Shown here: positions 1 through 8,365 of the stretch, one piece after another
Layout of the letters: each line of letters starts with the position of its first letter
Position numbering within the stretch: the stretch's first letter is position 1
Source of the DNA: DATDOO01 sp035293245
GTDB lineage: Bacteria > Pseudomonadota > Gammaproteobacteria > Methylococcales > Methylococcaceae
NCBI GenBank assembly: GCA_035293245.1
Contig: DATDOO010000071.1
Coordinates: 1 to 14,520, forward strand
DNA length: 14,520 bases
Direction of reading: 5' to 3'
Translations under genes and position numbers: made by a program
The notes under the pieces: model-generated
The model's database searches: none
Told to the model about the DNA's origin: nothing
What the model saw: the letters and a program-made list of their open reading frames with translations, nothing else

Positions 1-1412
1 GCATCCGGGTCGCCACCGACCTCTTGCGGCTGGAAATCGACACCCAGGGCGGCGACATCCGCGTCATGGACTTGCTCGCCTACCCGGACGCCAAGGATCA
101 GCCGGACAAGAAAGTGCGCCTCTTGAACGACGATCCGGCCGACTGGCACATCGTCCAGAGCGGCCTCCTGACCTCCAGCGGCGACGCGCCGAATCACCTG
201 GCGATCTGGCAGGCGGAAAGCGACAGCTTCGCTCTGGCGGAGGGCCAGGACGCACTGCGCGTGCCGCTGACGTGGCGCGACGCCAAAGGTGTGAGCGTCA
301 CCAAGACGTTTGTCTTCAAGCGCGGCAGCTACCTGATCGGCGTGGAGCACGCCGTCAAGAACGACAGCGACGCCGCCTGGCGCGCCCGCCCCTACACGCA
401 GCTGCAACGCGCCCGCCCCGCCAAATCCGGCTCGCAACTGGTGCGCAGCTACACCGGCGGCGTGTATTACAACGCCGAGGACAAATACAAGAAACTGGAC
501 TTCGACGACATGGAAGGCAGCAACCTCAACCGCACCGCCACGGGCGGCTGGTTTGCGATGATCCAGCACTATTTCGTCGCGGCCTGGATTCCGCCGGCCG
601 AAGGGAAAAACACCTTCTACAGCAAGAAGCTGCCGGGGATGCGTTACCTGCTGGGCGCTTCCTCCGACGACATCGAGGTACCCGCCGGCCAGCAGGCCAC
701 GGTTTCCGCCGGGCTGTTCGCCGGTCCCAAGCTGCAAAAGCAGATGGAGCAAGCGGCCACCGGCCTGGAACTGACCGAGGATTACGGCGTCCTCACCGTC
801 ATCGCCAAGCCGATTTTCTGGCTGATGCAAAAAAGCTACGGGCTGTTCCACAACTGGGGCATCGCCATCATCACGGTCACGCTGGTCATCAAGCTGCTGT
901 TCTACAAGCTCTCCGAGTCCAGCTACCGCTCCATGGCGCGGATGCGCAAGCTGCAACCCCGCCTGCAGTCCCTCAAGGAGCAGTTCGGGTCCGACAAGCA
1001 GCGCTTCAACCAGGCCATGATGGATCTGTACCGCAAGGAAAAGGTCAATCCGCTGGGCGGCTGCCTGCCGATTCTCATCCAGATTCCGGTGTTCATCTCC
1101 CTGTACTGGGTGCTGGCGGAGAGCGTCCAGTTGCGCCAGGCGCCGTTCTTCCTCTGGCTCGACGACCTTTCCGCGATGGACCCCTACTTCCTGCTGCCGC
1201 TGCTGATGGGCGTCACCATGTGGATCCAGCAGAAGCTCAACCCTTCCAGCATGGACCCGATGCAGGAAAAGATCCTCAAGATGTTCCCGTTCATCTTCAC
1301 CGTGTTTTTTGCCTTCTTCCCCTCCGGGCTGGTGCTGTACTGGGTGGTCAACAACTCCTTGTCCATCGTTCAGCAGTGGCATATCACCCGCGTGATTGAA
1401 CGCAGCGCCTGA
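1..1412 (+). CDS. yidC: Membrane protein insertase YidC (5'-truncated by window edge)
   Basis: YidC inserts and folds inner-membrane proteins, alone or with SecYEG. The reading frame is open from position 3 and ends at TGA 1410-1412, giving 469 residues. The usual Gram-negative length is about 550, so the first transmembrane helix and part of the periplasmic domain lie outside the window. What remains is most of the periplasmic beta-sandwich domain (LEIDTQGGDIR onward), then the conserved insertase core. The core has a hydrophobic helix at fragment residues ~284-303 with NWG at its start and a lysine (codon 891-893) at the position of the groove Arg366 of E. coli, then the cytoplasmic SMARMRKLQP segment, the NPLGGCLPILIQIPVFISLY helix and C-terminal helices ending in FPSGLVLYWVVNN. 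The last 17 nt overlap mnmE, suggesting an operon. yidC usually lies in the rpmH-rnpA-yidD-yidC-mnmE cluster near the replication origin. The TTG at 24 is internal, not the start. Confidence 0.97.
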   Translation, partial: IRVATDLLRLEIDTQGGDIRVMDLLAYPDAKDQPDKKVRLLNDDPADWHIVQSGLLTSSGDAPNHLAIWQAESDSFALAEGQDALRVPLTWRDAKGVSVTKTFVFKRGSYLIGVEHAVKNDSDAAWRARPYTQLQRARPAKSGSQLVRSYTGGVYYNAEDKYKKLDFDDMEGSNLNRTATGGWFAMIQHYFVAAWIPPAEGKNTFYSKKLPGMRYLLGASSDDIEVPAGQQATVSAGLFAGPKLQKQMEQAATGLELTEDYGVLTVIAKPIFWLMQKSYGLFHNWGIAIITVTLVIKLLFYKLSESSYRSMARMRKLQPRLQSLKEQFGSDKQRFNQAMMDLYRKEKVNPLGGCLPILIQIPVFISLYWVLAESVQLRQAPFFLWLDDLSAMDPYFLLPLLMGVTMWIQQKLNPSSMDPMQEKILKMFPFIFTVFFAFFPSGLVLYWVVNNSLSIVQQWHITRVIERSA

Positions 1413-2784
1413 GTCTCGGGGCGAGGCCCTCTTAACCTCGCCCGACCGCGACCCCATCGCCGCCATCGCCACCCCGCACGGACGCGGGGGCGTGGGCATC
1501 GTCCGCCTCTCCGGCCCCGATCTCGCCCCGTTCCTGAGCGGCATGCTCCGCCGCGTGCTCGAACCCCGCCAGGCGCATTTTGTTTCTTTCCTGGATGCGG
1601 CAGGAGCGGCCATCGACCGGGGAGTGGCGCTTTATTTCCCCGCGCCGCGCTCCTACACCGGCGAGGACGTGCTGGAACTGCACGGCCACGGCAATCCGCT
1701 GCTGCTCGACCGCCTGGTCGCCCGCGCCCTCGAACTCGGCGCGCGCCTCGCCCGGCCCGGCGAATTCACCCTGCGCGCCTATCTCAACGGCAAGCTGGAC
1801 CTGGCCCAGGCCGAAGCCGTCGCCGATCTCATCGACAGCGGCAGCGAACTGGCCCTGCGCGCGGCGCAACGCTCCCTGGAAGGCGAATTCTCGGAAAAAA
1901 TCCGGCTCTTCGAGACCCGCCTGACCGAGTTGCGCGTCTACGTGGAAGCGGCGCTGGATTTTTCCGACGAGGACATCGACTTTCTCGCCGAAGGCGACAT
2001 CGCCGCCAAATTGGCGGCCCTTCAGGACGACTTGGCGCGCGTGTGCCGCGCCGCGGGACAAGGACGGCTGCTGCGCGAAGGCATGACCTTAGTTCTCGCC
2101 GGCCGGCCCAACGCCGGCAAATCCAGCCTGCTCAACGCCCTGAGCGGCCGGGACAGCGCCATCGTCGCCGACCGGCCCGGCACCACCCGCGACGTGCTGC
2201 GCGAGCACATCCACATCGACGGCCTGCCGCTGCACATCATCGACACCGCCGGCCTGCGCGACTCCGACGACCCGGTGGAGCAGGAAGGTGTCCGCCGCGC
2301 CCGCGCCCAGATCGAACAGGCCGACCGCATTCTGCTTCTCTGCGACGACAGCGCCGCCGATCATGGGGAAGACGAGAGCCTTTTGGAACAGTTCCCGCCC
2401 CGTATCCCGACGACGGTGATCCGCAACAAGATCGACCTCACCGGGCGTCCGCCGCAACTGCAACAGACGCTGCGCGGCGTCGCCGTATCCCTGTCGGTGA
2501 AAAGCGGCGCAGGACTCGACCTCCTGCGCGAGCACCTCAAGTCCTGCGCGGGTTACGACCCGGAAGGCGACGGCGCCTTCAGTGCCCGCCGCCGTCATTT
2601 GGACGCCCTGGACCAGGCTTCCCAAGCCGTGCAACGGGCCATACGCCATGCGCAAGACGGCTATGCGGAACTGATCGCCGAAGAATTGCGCCTCGCGGGG
2701 GAGAGTCTGGGCGAAATCGTCGGCAAGATCAGCAGCGACGAGTTGCTGGGGCGGATATTCTCGGAATTTTGCATCGGCAAATAG
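1396..2784 (+). CDS. mnmE: tRNA uridine-5-carboxymethylaminomethyl modification GTPase MnmE (TrmE)
   Basis: MnmE works with MnmG to modify the wobble uridine (cmnm5U34) of certain tRNAs, using GTP and a folate cofactor. The 462 residues match the family length (about 450-460). The N-terminal folate-binding domain carries IAAIATPHGRGGVGIVRLSG (21-40) and SYTGEDVLELHGHGNP (86-101). The G domain shows G1 GRPNAGKSS (236-244), TTRD (263-266), DTAG (283-286) and NKID (344-347). The protein ends with the diagnostic FCIGK, whose cysteine is typical of MnmE. A TGA immediately precedes TTG 1396 in frame, and no ATG, GTG or CTG precedes the conserved IAAIATP, so TTG 1396 is the only reasonable start. 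It lies 17 nt inside yidC, so translation is probably coupled and made less efficient by the TTG start. Confidence 0.98.
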   Translation: MNAAPESRGEALLTSPDRDPIAAIATPHGRGGVGIVRLSGPDLAPFLSGMLRRVLEPRQAHFVSFLDAAGAAIDRGVALYFPAPRSYTGEDVLELHGHGNPLLLDRLVARALELGARLARPGEFTLRAYLNGKLDLAQAEAVADLIDSGSELALRAAQRSLEGEFSEKIRLFETRLTELRVYVEAALDFSDEDIDFLAEGDIAAKLAALQDDLARVCRAAGQGRLLREGMTLVLAGRPNAGKSSLLNALSGRDSAIVADRPGTTRDVLREHIHIDGLPLHIIDTAGLRDSDDPVEQEGVRRARAQIEQADRILLLCDDSAADHGEDESLLEQFPPRIPTTVIRNKIDLTGRPPQLQQTLRGVAVSLSVKSGAGLDLLREHLKSCAGYDPEGDGAFSARRRHLDALDQASQAVQRAIRHAQDGYAELIAEELRLAGESLGEIVGKISSDELLGRIFSEFCIGK

Positions 2785-2921
2785 CCGCAACGCCCTGACG
2801 CGATTCCTGCATGTTCCTCTGCAGCGGTTTCCGAAACGCACCTTCCCCCGGCCTTTTCCCATCCTGAGTGCGTTTTCTGCTAAGCTAAATCGAGTTAAAA
2901 GACCCTCCACGGACTGCCGTC

Positions 2922-3935
2922 ATGTCGTTGCCGCAGAAGAAAGCCCCGGATTCGCTGAGCGCCTTGCTGGATACTCCCGGAAAGGAGAGGGGGCTTTTGT
3001 GGACGGCGCTGACCGTACTGTCGGCCATCGGCTTGTTGATTTACGGGCTGGGCTGGTACTGGAGCATCGAGCCCAAGCCGTTCAACATTGAGGAAGCCGC
3101 TCTCAAGCGGGCCAATCTGACCGAAAAAACGCGCCTGCCGGTCGGCTACACCTACACGGCGACCGCCATCAACATCGCCGAAACCATCCTCTACAAGCGC
3201 GGCGGCTACATCGCCAACGACGTGACCCTGCCGAGCATCCTGCTGGACAACATGCCCAACTGGGAATACGGCGCACTGGTGGCCTTGCGCGACGCGGTGA
3301 CGGCCTTGCGCAACCAGTTCTCCCGCGCCCAGTCCCAGTCCAAGGAAGACCCGGATCTCGCCATCGGCGAACCCCAGTTGTATTACGATCACATGTCGTG
3401 GGGCTTGCCGTCCTCCGAATCCGAGTACGAAAAAGGCCTGCACGCCCTATACCGTTATGCGGAGCGGGTATTGCGCAATACCGGCGACGCCCAGTTCCAG
3501 GCCCGCGCCGACAACCTGCGCCAGTATCTGGAAGTCCTCGACAAGCGCCTGGGCAGCATTTCCCTACGCCTGTCCGCCAGCACCGACATCCACGAATTCC
3601 AGCAAGGCGCGGAAATCACCCTGCTGCCGAAAACGCCGTGGCTGCAAGTGGACGACATCTTCTACGAAGCCCGGGGCCACACCTGGGCGCTGCTGCACAT
3701 CATGGAAGCGGTGGAGGTGGATTTCCGCGAATCCCTGGAAGGCAAGAACGCCATGACCACCACCCAGCAGATCGCCCGCGAACTGGAATACGCGCAGGCG
3801 GCGACGCTCAGTCCGGTGGTGCTCAACGGCAGCGGCTTCGGGCTGTTTTCCAATTACTCGGTCACCCTGGCCAACTACATCGCCCGCGCCAACGCCGCCA
3901 TCCTCGACCTGCGCGACGTGCTGCTGCGCGGCTAA
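2922..3935 (+). CDS. DUF2333 family inner-membrane-anchored protein
   Basis: This is an uncharacterised protein of 337 aa that I recognise as the proteobacterial DUF2333 family; no biochemical function is known to me. A short polar N-terminus is followed by one hydrophobic segment (residues ~24-47, ending YGLGWYWS). About 290 residues with an expected periplasmic location follow, rich in helices and aromatic residues (GYTYTATAINIAETILYKRGGY, LLDNMPNWEYGALVALRD, YYDHMSWGLPSSESEYEKG). The ATG at 2922 is preceded by GACCCTCCACGGACTGCCGTC, with no strong Shine-Dalgarno sequence. The start is favoured because it leaves a short basic N-terminus before the membrane segment. The 137-nt gap after mnmE suggests an independent promoter, though none stands out. 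Transcription ends at the terminator 3949-3985. The topology is inferred from hydrophobicity. Confidence 0.9.
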   Translation: MSLPQKKAPDSLSALLDTPGKERGLLWTALTVLSAIGLLIYGLGWYWSIEPKPFNIEEAALKRANLTEKTRLPVGYTYTATAINIAETILYKRGGYIANDVTLPSILLDNMPNWEYGALVALRDAVTALRNQFSRAQSQSKEDPDLAIGEPQLYYDHMSWGLPSSESEYEKGLHALYRYAERVLRNTGDAQFQARADNLRQYLEVLDKRLGSISLRLSASTDIHEFQQGAEITLLPKTPWLQVDDIFYEARGHTWALLHIMEAVEVDFRESLEGKNAMTTTQQIARELEYAQAATLSPVVLNGSGFGLFSNYSVTLANYIARANAAILDLRDVLLRG

Positions 3936-3948
3936 GCAGGGCCGCACA

Positions 3949-3985
3949 AAAAAAGCCCTTCCGGCCGAACCGGAAGGGCTTTTTT
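3949..3985. terminator. Bidirectional intrinsic terminator between DUF2333 gene and HPF-like gene
   Basis: A perfect 16-bp inverted repeat (AAAAAAGCCCTTCCGG at 3949-3964, CCGGAAGGGCTTTTTT at 3970-3985) encloses a 5-nt loop CCGAA. The GC-rich core is followed by six T on the plus strand and six or more T on the minus strand (A run 3948-3954). It therefore suits termination in both directions and sits between two convergent genes, 13 nt after the DUF2333 stop and 38 nt after the HPF-like stop. Confidence 0.92.
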
Positions 3986-4023
3986 GTACCGGATGCGCTA
4001 CAAGACGCATTCCGGGAAAACGA

Positions 4024-4347
4024 TCAGTCGTCGCGGTGCACGTAGTTTTCCAACTGGCGGCGCGCCGCGTCGAAGGCATCGCGCAAGGCCACGTACACGT
4101 CCTCGTGGGCCTGCTTGTCGTGATGCTCGCGGCTAACCACGATTTGCCTGTTGGGAACGCTCAGGTCGATACGCACATGGTAGAGGTTCCCTTGGTGCTG
4201 ATGGTGGTGTTCCGCCTCCACCGCGACCTTGCAACTGATAATCTGACTGCACAGTTGCTCCAGCTTGGTGGTTTTTTCGCGAATGCGCGTTTCCACGGCA
4301 TCGGAATGGGGAATTCCCCGGAACGTGATATCGAGTGGTACTTGCAT
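4024..4347 (-). CDS. HPF/RaiA-family ribosome-associated protein (short form)
   Basis: This 107-aa protein has the ribosome-hibernation factor fold (S30AE family), which binds the 30S decoding region during stress and stationary phase. It begins MQVPLDITFRGIPHSDAVE followed by a basic helix with ETRIREKTTKLEQLC, then beta strands ending VRIDLSVPNRQIVVSRE, and a second helix DVYVALRDAFDAARRQLENYV. The length fits short HPF/RaiA rather than the long two-domain form. The His-rich stretch (EAEHHHQHQG) in the loop between strands is notable. The start ATG (4347-4345) is the natural family start; upstream on the minus strand lies only a weak GGGATGAA. The gene runs into the bidirectional terminator 3949-3985 and diverges from ampD across 152 nt. 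It differs enough from classical E. coli Hpf or RaiA that I give no symbol. Confidence 0.88.
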   Translation of the reverse strand: MQVPLDITFRGIPHSDAVETRIREKTTKLEQLCSQIISCKVAVEAEHHHQHQGNLYHVRIDLSVPNRQIVVSREHHDKQAHEDVYVALRDAFDAARRQLENYVHRDD

Positions 4348-4460
4348 AGTTCATCCCGTGTTTTTCGACATTCTTTACAACGCGCGCAACGCGCGCGGCA
4401 AACCTTAGGGCATCCCTGGCCCGTCCTCCATGCCCACGCCGGGAACATGACGGAAAATTT

Positions 4461-4466
4461 TACAAT
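4461..4466 (+). promoter_or_regulatory. Candidate -10 element for ampD
   Basis: TACAAT (5 of 6 matches to TATAAT) lies 33 nt before the ampD ATG in the only A/T-rich part of the hpf-ampD intergenic region. No recognisable -35 hexamer is found at 16-18 nt upstream, so this is weak. The remainder of the 152-nt divergent region holds a tandem AACGCGCGC repeat (about 4379-4396) and no other clear signal. Confidence 0.3.
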
Positions 4467-4499
4467 GATACACGGCTGCACGCCTTTCTGTCGAACCGC

Positions 4500-5045
4500 A
4501 TGATCGGTCTTCCGCGCATCGAGAACGGCTGGCTGACAAACGCGCGCCGCACGCCGTCCCCCCATTGCGACGAGCGCCCCGGTCCGGACGACATCTCCCT
4601 GATTGTCGTCCACGGCATCAGCCTGCCGCCGGGCGAATTCGGCGGCCCCTGGATCGACCGGCTATTCACCGGCACGCTCGCCGCCGACGCTCATCCCTAT
4701 TTTGCCGCGATTCGCGGCTTGGAGGTTTCCAGCCATCTGCTGATCCGCCGCGACGGGGAACTGGTGCAATACGTGCCGTTCCAGCGGCGCGCCTGGCACG
4801 CGGGCGTTTCCTGCTTTCAGGGCCGGGAACGGTGCAACGACTATTCCATCGGCATCGAACTGGAAGGCACCGATACGCTTCCCTACGCGGAGGCGCAATA
4901 CCTGCGGCTCGCGCAAGTCATCCCGGTGCTGCGCGCCGCCTGGCCCGCCATCACGGCGGAGAGGATCGTCGGCCACTGTCACATCGCACCCGGGCGCAAG
5001 ACCGACCCCGGTCCCGCCTTCGATTGGAACCGCCTGAAACTTTGA
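4500..5045 (+). CDS. ampD: 1,6-anhydro-N-acetylmuramyl-L-alanine amidase AmpD
   Basis: AmpD is a cytoplasmic zinc amidase that removes the peptide from 1,6-anhydro-muropeptides during peptidoglycan recycling; in many gammaproteobacteria its loss induces AmpC beta-lactamase. The 181-aa product has the family landmarks in order: GWLTNARRTPSPHCDERP (10-27), VVHGISLPPGEFGGPWIDRLFTGT (36-59), VSSHLLIRRDGELVQYVPF (76-94), RAWHAGVS (97-104), CNDYSIGIELEGTD (112-125) and GHCHIAPGRKTDPGPAFDW (158-176). By comparison with the characterised enzyme, the zinc ligands are His38, His159 and Asp169, with Glu120 and Lys167 catalytic. All are present. The usual GHCD is GHCH here. The ATG at 4500 gives the normal length but has no obvious Shine-Dalgarno sequence. 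The gene converges with lspA, with 11 nt between the stop codons. Confidence 0.97.
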   Translation: MIGLPRIENGWLTNARRTPSPHCDERPGPDDISLIVVHGISLPPGEFGGPWIDRLFTGTLAADAHPYFAAIRGLEVSSHLLIRRDGELVQYVPFQRRAWHAGVSCFQGRERCNDYSIGIELEGTDTLPYAEAQYLRLAQVIPVLRAAWPAITAERIVGHCHIAPGRKTDPGPAFDWNRLKL

Positions 5046-5059
5046 CGGCCGTGCCGTCA
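5043..5059. terminator. Small perfect hairpin formed by two convergent stop codons
   Basis: TGACGGC (5043-5049), loop CGT and GCCGTCA (5053-5059) form a perfect 7-bp stem. The first three bases are the ampD stop and the last three are the complement of the lspA stop. There is no T tract on either side, so it is at best a weak bidirectional terminator or pause. The structure is certain; the termination role is inferred. Confidence 0.4.
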
Positions 5060-5527
5060 GGCTTCCTTCTCCGCGCCGTTCAGCAGCGAATCCAGCAACA
5101 GCAGTCCCACGCCGACGGTGATGGCCGAATCCGCCACGTTGAAGGCGGCGAAGTGCCAGGTGCCCACATGGAAGTCGAAAAAGTCGATGACGTAGCCGTA
5201 CAGCGTGCGGTCGATCAGGTTGCCGAGCGCGCCGCCCAGAATCAGGGCAATCCCCGCCGCTTCCAGCCGTTTTCCGCACTGCAAGGTCCACAACCACCAA
5301 CCCAGCAAGACGCTGGCGGCAAGCGCCAGGCCCATGAACAGCCAGCGCTGCCAGCCCCCCGCATCCCCCAGGAAACTGAAGGCCGCGCCGGTGTTGCGCA
5401 GATAGGTGAGATTGAAGAAGGGCGTCAGTTGCAGACTTTCGTGCAAGCGGAACGCATGATCCACCCACAGCTTGCTGACCTGGTCGAGCACCAGCACCAG
5501 CGCCGACAGCCACAGCCAGCGCAGCAT
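5057..5527 (-). CDS. lspA: Lipoprotein signal peptidase LspA (signal peptidase II)
   Basis: LspA cleaves the signal peptide of diacylglyceryl-prolipoproteins in the inner membrane. The 156-aa protein has four hydrophobic segments and the family motifs: VLDQVSKLWVD (14-23), NLTYLRNTGAAFSFL (39-53), and the two boxes with the catalytic aspartates, GNLIDR (102-107, Asp106) and FNVADSAITVG (129-139, Asp133). The size is normal (E. coli about 164). The ATG (5527-5525) overlaps the ileS stop in TGATG on the minus strand, a typical translational-coupling arrangement, and starts the protein at MLRWLW, the expected family N-terminus. ileS-lspA is a classic gammaproteobacterial operon. Downstream partners often seen (fkpB, ispH) are absent here because ampD converges on lspA. 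Confidence 0.97.
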   Translation of the reverse strand: MLRWLWLSALVLVLDQVSKLWVDHAFRLHESLQLTPFFNLTYLRNTGAAFSFLGDAGGWQRWLFMGLALAASVLLGWWLWTLQCGKRLEAAGIALILGGALGNLIDRTLYGYVIDFFDFHVGTWHFAAFNVADSAITVGVGLLLLDSLLNGAEKEA

Positions 5528-8340
5528 CAGGCGTAACGCCGGGTTTCCCCGCCGCCGGCCACGTTGTCCACGCAGCGGCCGCACAGTTCCGGATGGTCGG
5601 CATGGCCGCCCACGTCTTCCCGGTGGTGCCAGCAGCGTACGCACTTGGCGTTCCCGGACGGCGCCACGTCCAGTCGGATTCCCTCCAGTTCCACCGCCAC
5701 CGCGGTGCTTCCCGCCCGCTCCAGGGGCAGGACGCGCGCTTCCGAAGTGATGAACACGAAGCGCAGTTCGTCGCCGATCGCCTGCAGGCGCTCCTGCCAC
5801 CCGGCATCGCAGTAAATGTCCACCTCCGCATCCAGGGAAGAGCCGATGCCGCCGGCGACGCGCAGCTTTTCCAACTCCCTGGAAACCGCTTCGCGCACGC
5901 TGAGCACGCCGTCCCACAACGCGCGCTGCTCTTCCGCCGCGAACAAGCCGTCGTACCAGGTGGCGAGAAACACCGATTCGGCTTTTGCACCCGGCAGATG
6001 CTGGAAAATTTCCTCGGCGGTAAAGCTCAGAATCGGCGCCAGCCAGCGCGCCAGGGCCTGGGCGATGTGGTACATGGCGCTTTGTCCGGAGCGGCGCGCC
6101 AGGCTGTCGGTGCGCAACGTGTAAACGCGGTCTTTCAACACGTCCAGGTAGAAGCTGCCCAGATCCACCGAACAGAAGTGGTGCACCTTCTGGTAAACCA
6201 GGTGGAACTGGTAGCTGTCGTAGGCGGCGCTCACTTCCTGCTGCAACTGATACGCCCGGTCCACGGCCCAGCGGTCCAGTTCCAGCATGTCTTCGGGCTT
6301 GGCCAGATCGCGCGCCGGCTCGAAGCCGTCCAGATTAGCCAGCAGGTAGCGCGCGGTGTTGCGCAGACGGCGGTAGACGTCGGATACGCGCTTGAGGATT
6401 TCGTCCGACACGCGCATTTCGGCGCTGTAGTCGGTGGCCGCCACCCACAGGCGCAGCACGTCCGCCCCCAGGCTGTTGAAGACCTTCTGCGGCGCGACCA
6501 CGTTGCCCTTGGACTTGGACATCTTGTTGCCGTGCTGGTACACTGTGAAACCATGGGTCAGCACCTGCCTGTAAGGCGCCGCGCCGTGCACGGCGATGGA
6601 CGCCAGGAGCGAGGACTGGAACCAGCCGCGGTGCTGGTCGGAACCTTCCAGATACAGATCGGCGGGAAAATGCAGTTCTTCGCGGCGGTTGAGCACGGCG
6701 TAGTGGGTGACGCCGGAATCGAACCACACGTCCAGGGTGTCCTTGATCTTGCTGTAGTGCTCGGCCTCGTCGCCCAGCAATTCCGCGGCTTCCAGCCCGA
6801 ACCAGGCGTCGATGCCGCCCTGTTCGATGCGCCGCGCCACAGCTTCGATCAGCTCGGAAGTCTTCGGATGCAGTTCGCCCGTCTCCCGATGCACGAACAA
6901 GGTAATCGGCGCGCCCCAGGTACGCTGGCGCGATACGCACCAGTCGGGACGGCCGCCCACCATGCCCTCGATGCGCGCCTGGCCCCAGTCGGGGACCCAG
7001 CCCACTTTGCGGATTTCTTCCAGGGCCTTGTCGCGCAGGCCGTGATGGTCCATGGCGATGAACCACTGGGGCGTGGCGCGGAAGATCACCGGCGTCTTGT
7101 GCCGCCAGCAGTGGGGGTAGCTGTGTTCCAGGGCCGCTTCCTTCACCAGCGCCCGGTGCTCCTTCAGCACTTCGACCACGTGGGTGTTGGCATGCAGCAC
7201 GTGCTCGCCGGCGAAATACTCGGTGCCGGGCAGGAACACCCCACTGTCGCCCACCGGGTTGTCCACGTGCAGGCCGTACTTCTGGCCCACCACGAAGTCT
7301 TCCTGGCCATGGCCGGGCGCGGTGTGCACGGCGCCGGTGCCGGCTTCCAGGGTGACGTGCTCGCCGAGAATGACCGGAACCTGGCGGTAGTAGAAAGGAT
7401 GCTTCAACTGGGCGCCTTCCAGCGCCGCGCCCTTGCCGTAGGCCACCACGCGGTAATCGTCCACGCCGTAGCGCGCCATGACGTCTTTCAGCAACGCTTC
7501 GGCGATCAAGAGCCGTTCCGTGCCCTGGGCGCCCGTGCACTGCACCAGGGCGTAATCCAGTTCGGCGTTCAAGGCCACCGCCTGGTTGGCCGGCAAAGTC
7601 CAGGGCGTGGTGGTCCAGATGACCACCGAAATCGGCCCCTCGCCGGCGTTATTGCCCACGTGGTGCAGACGATTCACGAAGTCGGCCGCATCCACCGCCT
7701 TGAAGCGCACGTCGACCGCGATGGAACGCTTGTTCTCGTACTCCACTTCCGCTTCCGCCAGGGCCGAGCCGCAGTCGCAGCACCAGTACACCGGCTTCAC
7801 CCCCTGAGTCAGATGGCCGTTGGCGCACACGCGGCCCAAGGCGCGCACGATGTCGGCCTCGAACTTGAAGTCCATGGTGAGATAGGGATTTTCCCAGTCG
7901 CCGAACACGCCGAGGCGGATGAAATCCTTGCGCTGGCTGTCCACCTGGGCGGCGGCGTAGTCGCGGCAGGCCTTGCGGAATTCCGCTGGAGTTACCTTGT
8001 GCCCCGCCTTGCCCACTTTCTTTTCCACCTGCAATTCGATGGGCAGGCCGTGGCAGTCCCAGCCCGGCACGTAGGGCGCGTCGCAACCCTCCAGGGTCCT
8101 GGCCTTGACGATGATGTCCTTGAGCACCTTGTTGACGGCATGGCCGATGTGGATTTCGCCGTTGGCATAGGGCGGGCCGTCGTGGAGCACGAACTTGGGC
8201 CGGCCGGCGAAAGCGGCGCGAATCTTCCGGTAGATGTCCTGCTCCTGCCAGCGCTGCACCTGTTCCGGCTCGCGCTGGGCCAGGTTGGCCTTCATGGGGA
8301 AAGCGGTGGTGGGAAGGTTGAGGGTGTTTTTGTAATCCAT
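5527..8340 (-). CDS. ileS: Isoleucyl-tRNA synthetase IleS
   Basis: IleS charges tRNA-Ile with isoleucine and edits misactivated valine. The product is 937 aa, essentially the E. coli length (938). Motifs in order: PYANGEIHIGHA with HIGH at 64-67; a CP1 editing domain with WTTTPWTLPANQA (242-254) and TGAVHTAPGHGQEDF (335-349); DVWFDSGVTH (537-546); KMSKS at 606-610; and the C-terminal zinc motif with cysteines 900, 903, 920 and 923, as in the bacterial IleS1 type. I place the start at ATG 8340 (MDYKNTLNLPTTAFPMK), the standard N-terminus. An extended frame to 8430 would add 30 unrelated residues overlapping vapC. No strong Shine-Dalgarno sequence precedes it. It begins 25 nt after the VapC stop and couples to lspA. 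ribF, the usual upstream neighbour, is replaced here by the toxin-antitoxin pair. Confidence 0.98.
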   Translation of the reverse strand: MDYKNTLNLPTTAFPMKANLAQREPEQVQRWQEQDIYRKIRAAFAGRPKFVLHDGPPYANGEIHIGHAVNKVLKDIIVKARTLEGCDAPYVPGWDCHGLPIELQVEKKVGKAGHKVTPAEFRKACRDYAAAQVDSQRKDFIRLGVFGDWENPYLTMDFKFEADIVRALGRVCANGHLTQGVKPVYWCCDCGSALAEAEVEYENKRSIAVDVRFKAVDAADFVNRLHHVGNNAGEGPISVVIWTTTPWTLPANQAVALNAELDYALVQCTGAQGTERLLIAEALLKDVMARYGVDDYRVVAYGKGAALEGAQLKHPFYYRQVPVILGEHVTLEAGTGAVHTAPGHGQEDFVVGQKYGLHVDNPVGDSGVFLPGTEYFAGEHVLHANTHVVEVLKEHRALVKEAALEHSYPHCWRHKTPVIFRATPQWFIAMDHHGLRDKALEEIRKVGWVPDWGQARIEGMVGGRPDWCVSRQRTWGAPITLFVHRETGELHPKTSELIEAVARRIEQGGIDAWFGLEAAELLGDEAEHYSKIKDTLDVWFDSGVTHYAVLNRREELHFPADLYLEGSDQHRGWFQSSLLASIAVHGAAPYRQVLTHGFTVYQHGNKMSKSKGNVVAPQKVFNSLGADVLRLWVAATDYSAEMRVSDEILKRVSDVYRRLRNTARYLLANLDGFEPARDLAKPEDMLELDRWAVDRAYQLQQEVSAAYDSYQFHLVYQKVHHFCSVDLGSFYLDVLKDRVYTLRTDSLARRSGQSAMYHIAQALARWLAPILSFTAEEIFQHLPGAKAESVFLATWYDGLFAAEEQRALWDGVLSVREAVSRELEKLRVAGGIGSSLDAEVDIYCDAGWQERLQAIGDELRFVFITSEARVLPLERAGSTAVAVELEGIRLDVAPSGNAKCVRCWHHREDVGGHADHPELCGRCVDNVAGGGETRRYA

Positions 8341-8365
8341 GGTTTCTATTGTTGGGCAAATCCCG

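Noticed and set aside
2785..2921. Intergenic region after mnmE examined for a terminator, promoter or small RNA
   Set aside because: A short imperfect GCGGTTTC/GAAACGC pairing has no T tract, and no paired -35/-10 could be recognised.
4376..4398. AACGCGCGC tandem repeat between the hpf-like gene and ampD, considered as an operator
   Set aside because: Only two copies of a low-complexity CG motif, with no convincing promoter alignment on either strand.
4400..4425. Possible sigma-54 site (TGGCCCG...ATGC) upstream of ampD
   Set aside because: The GG to GC spacing is two bases too long for a -24/-12 promoter.
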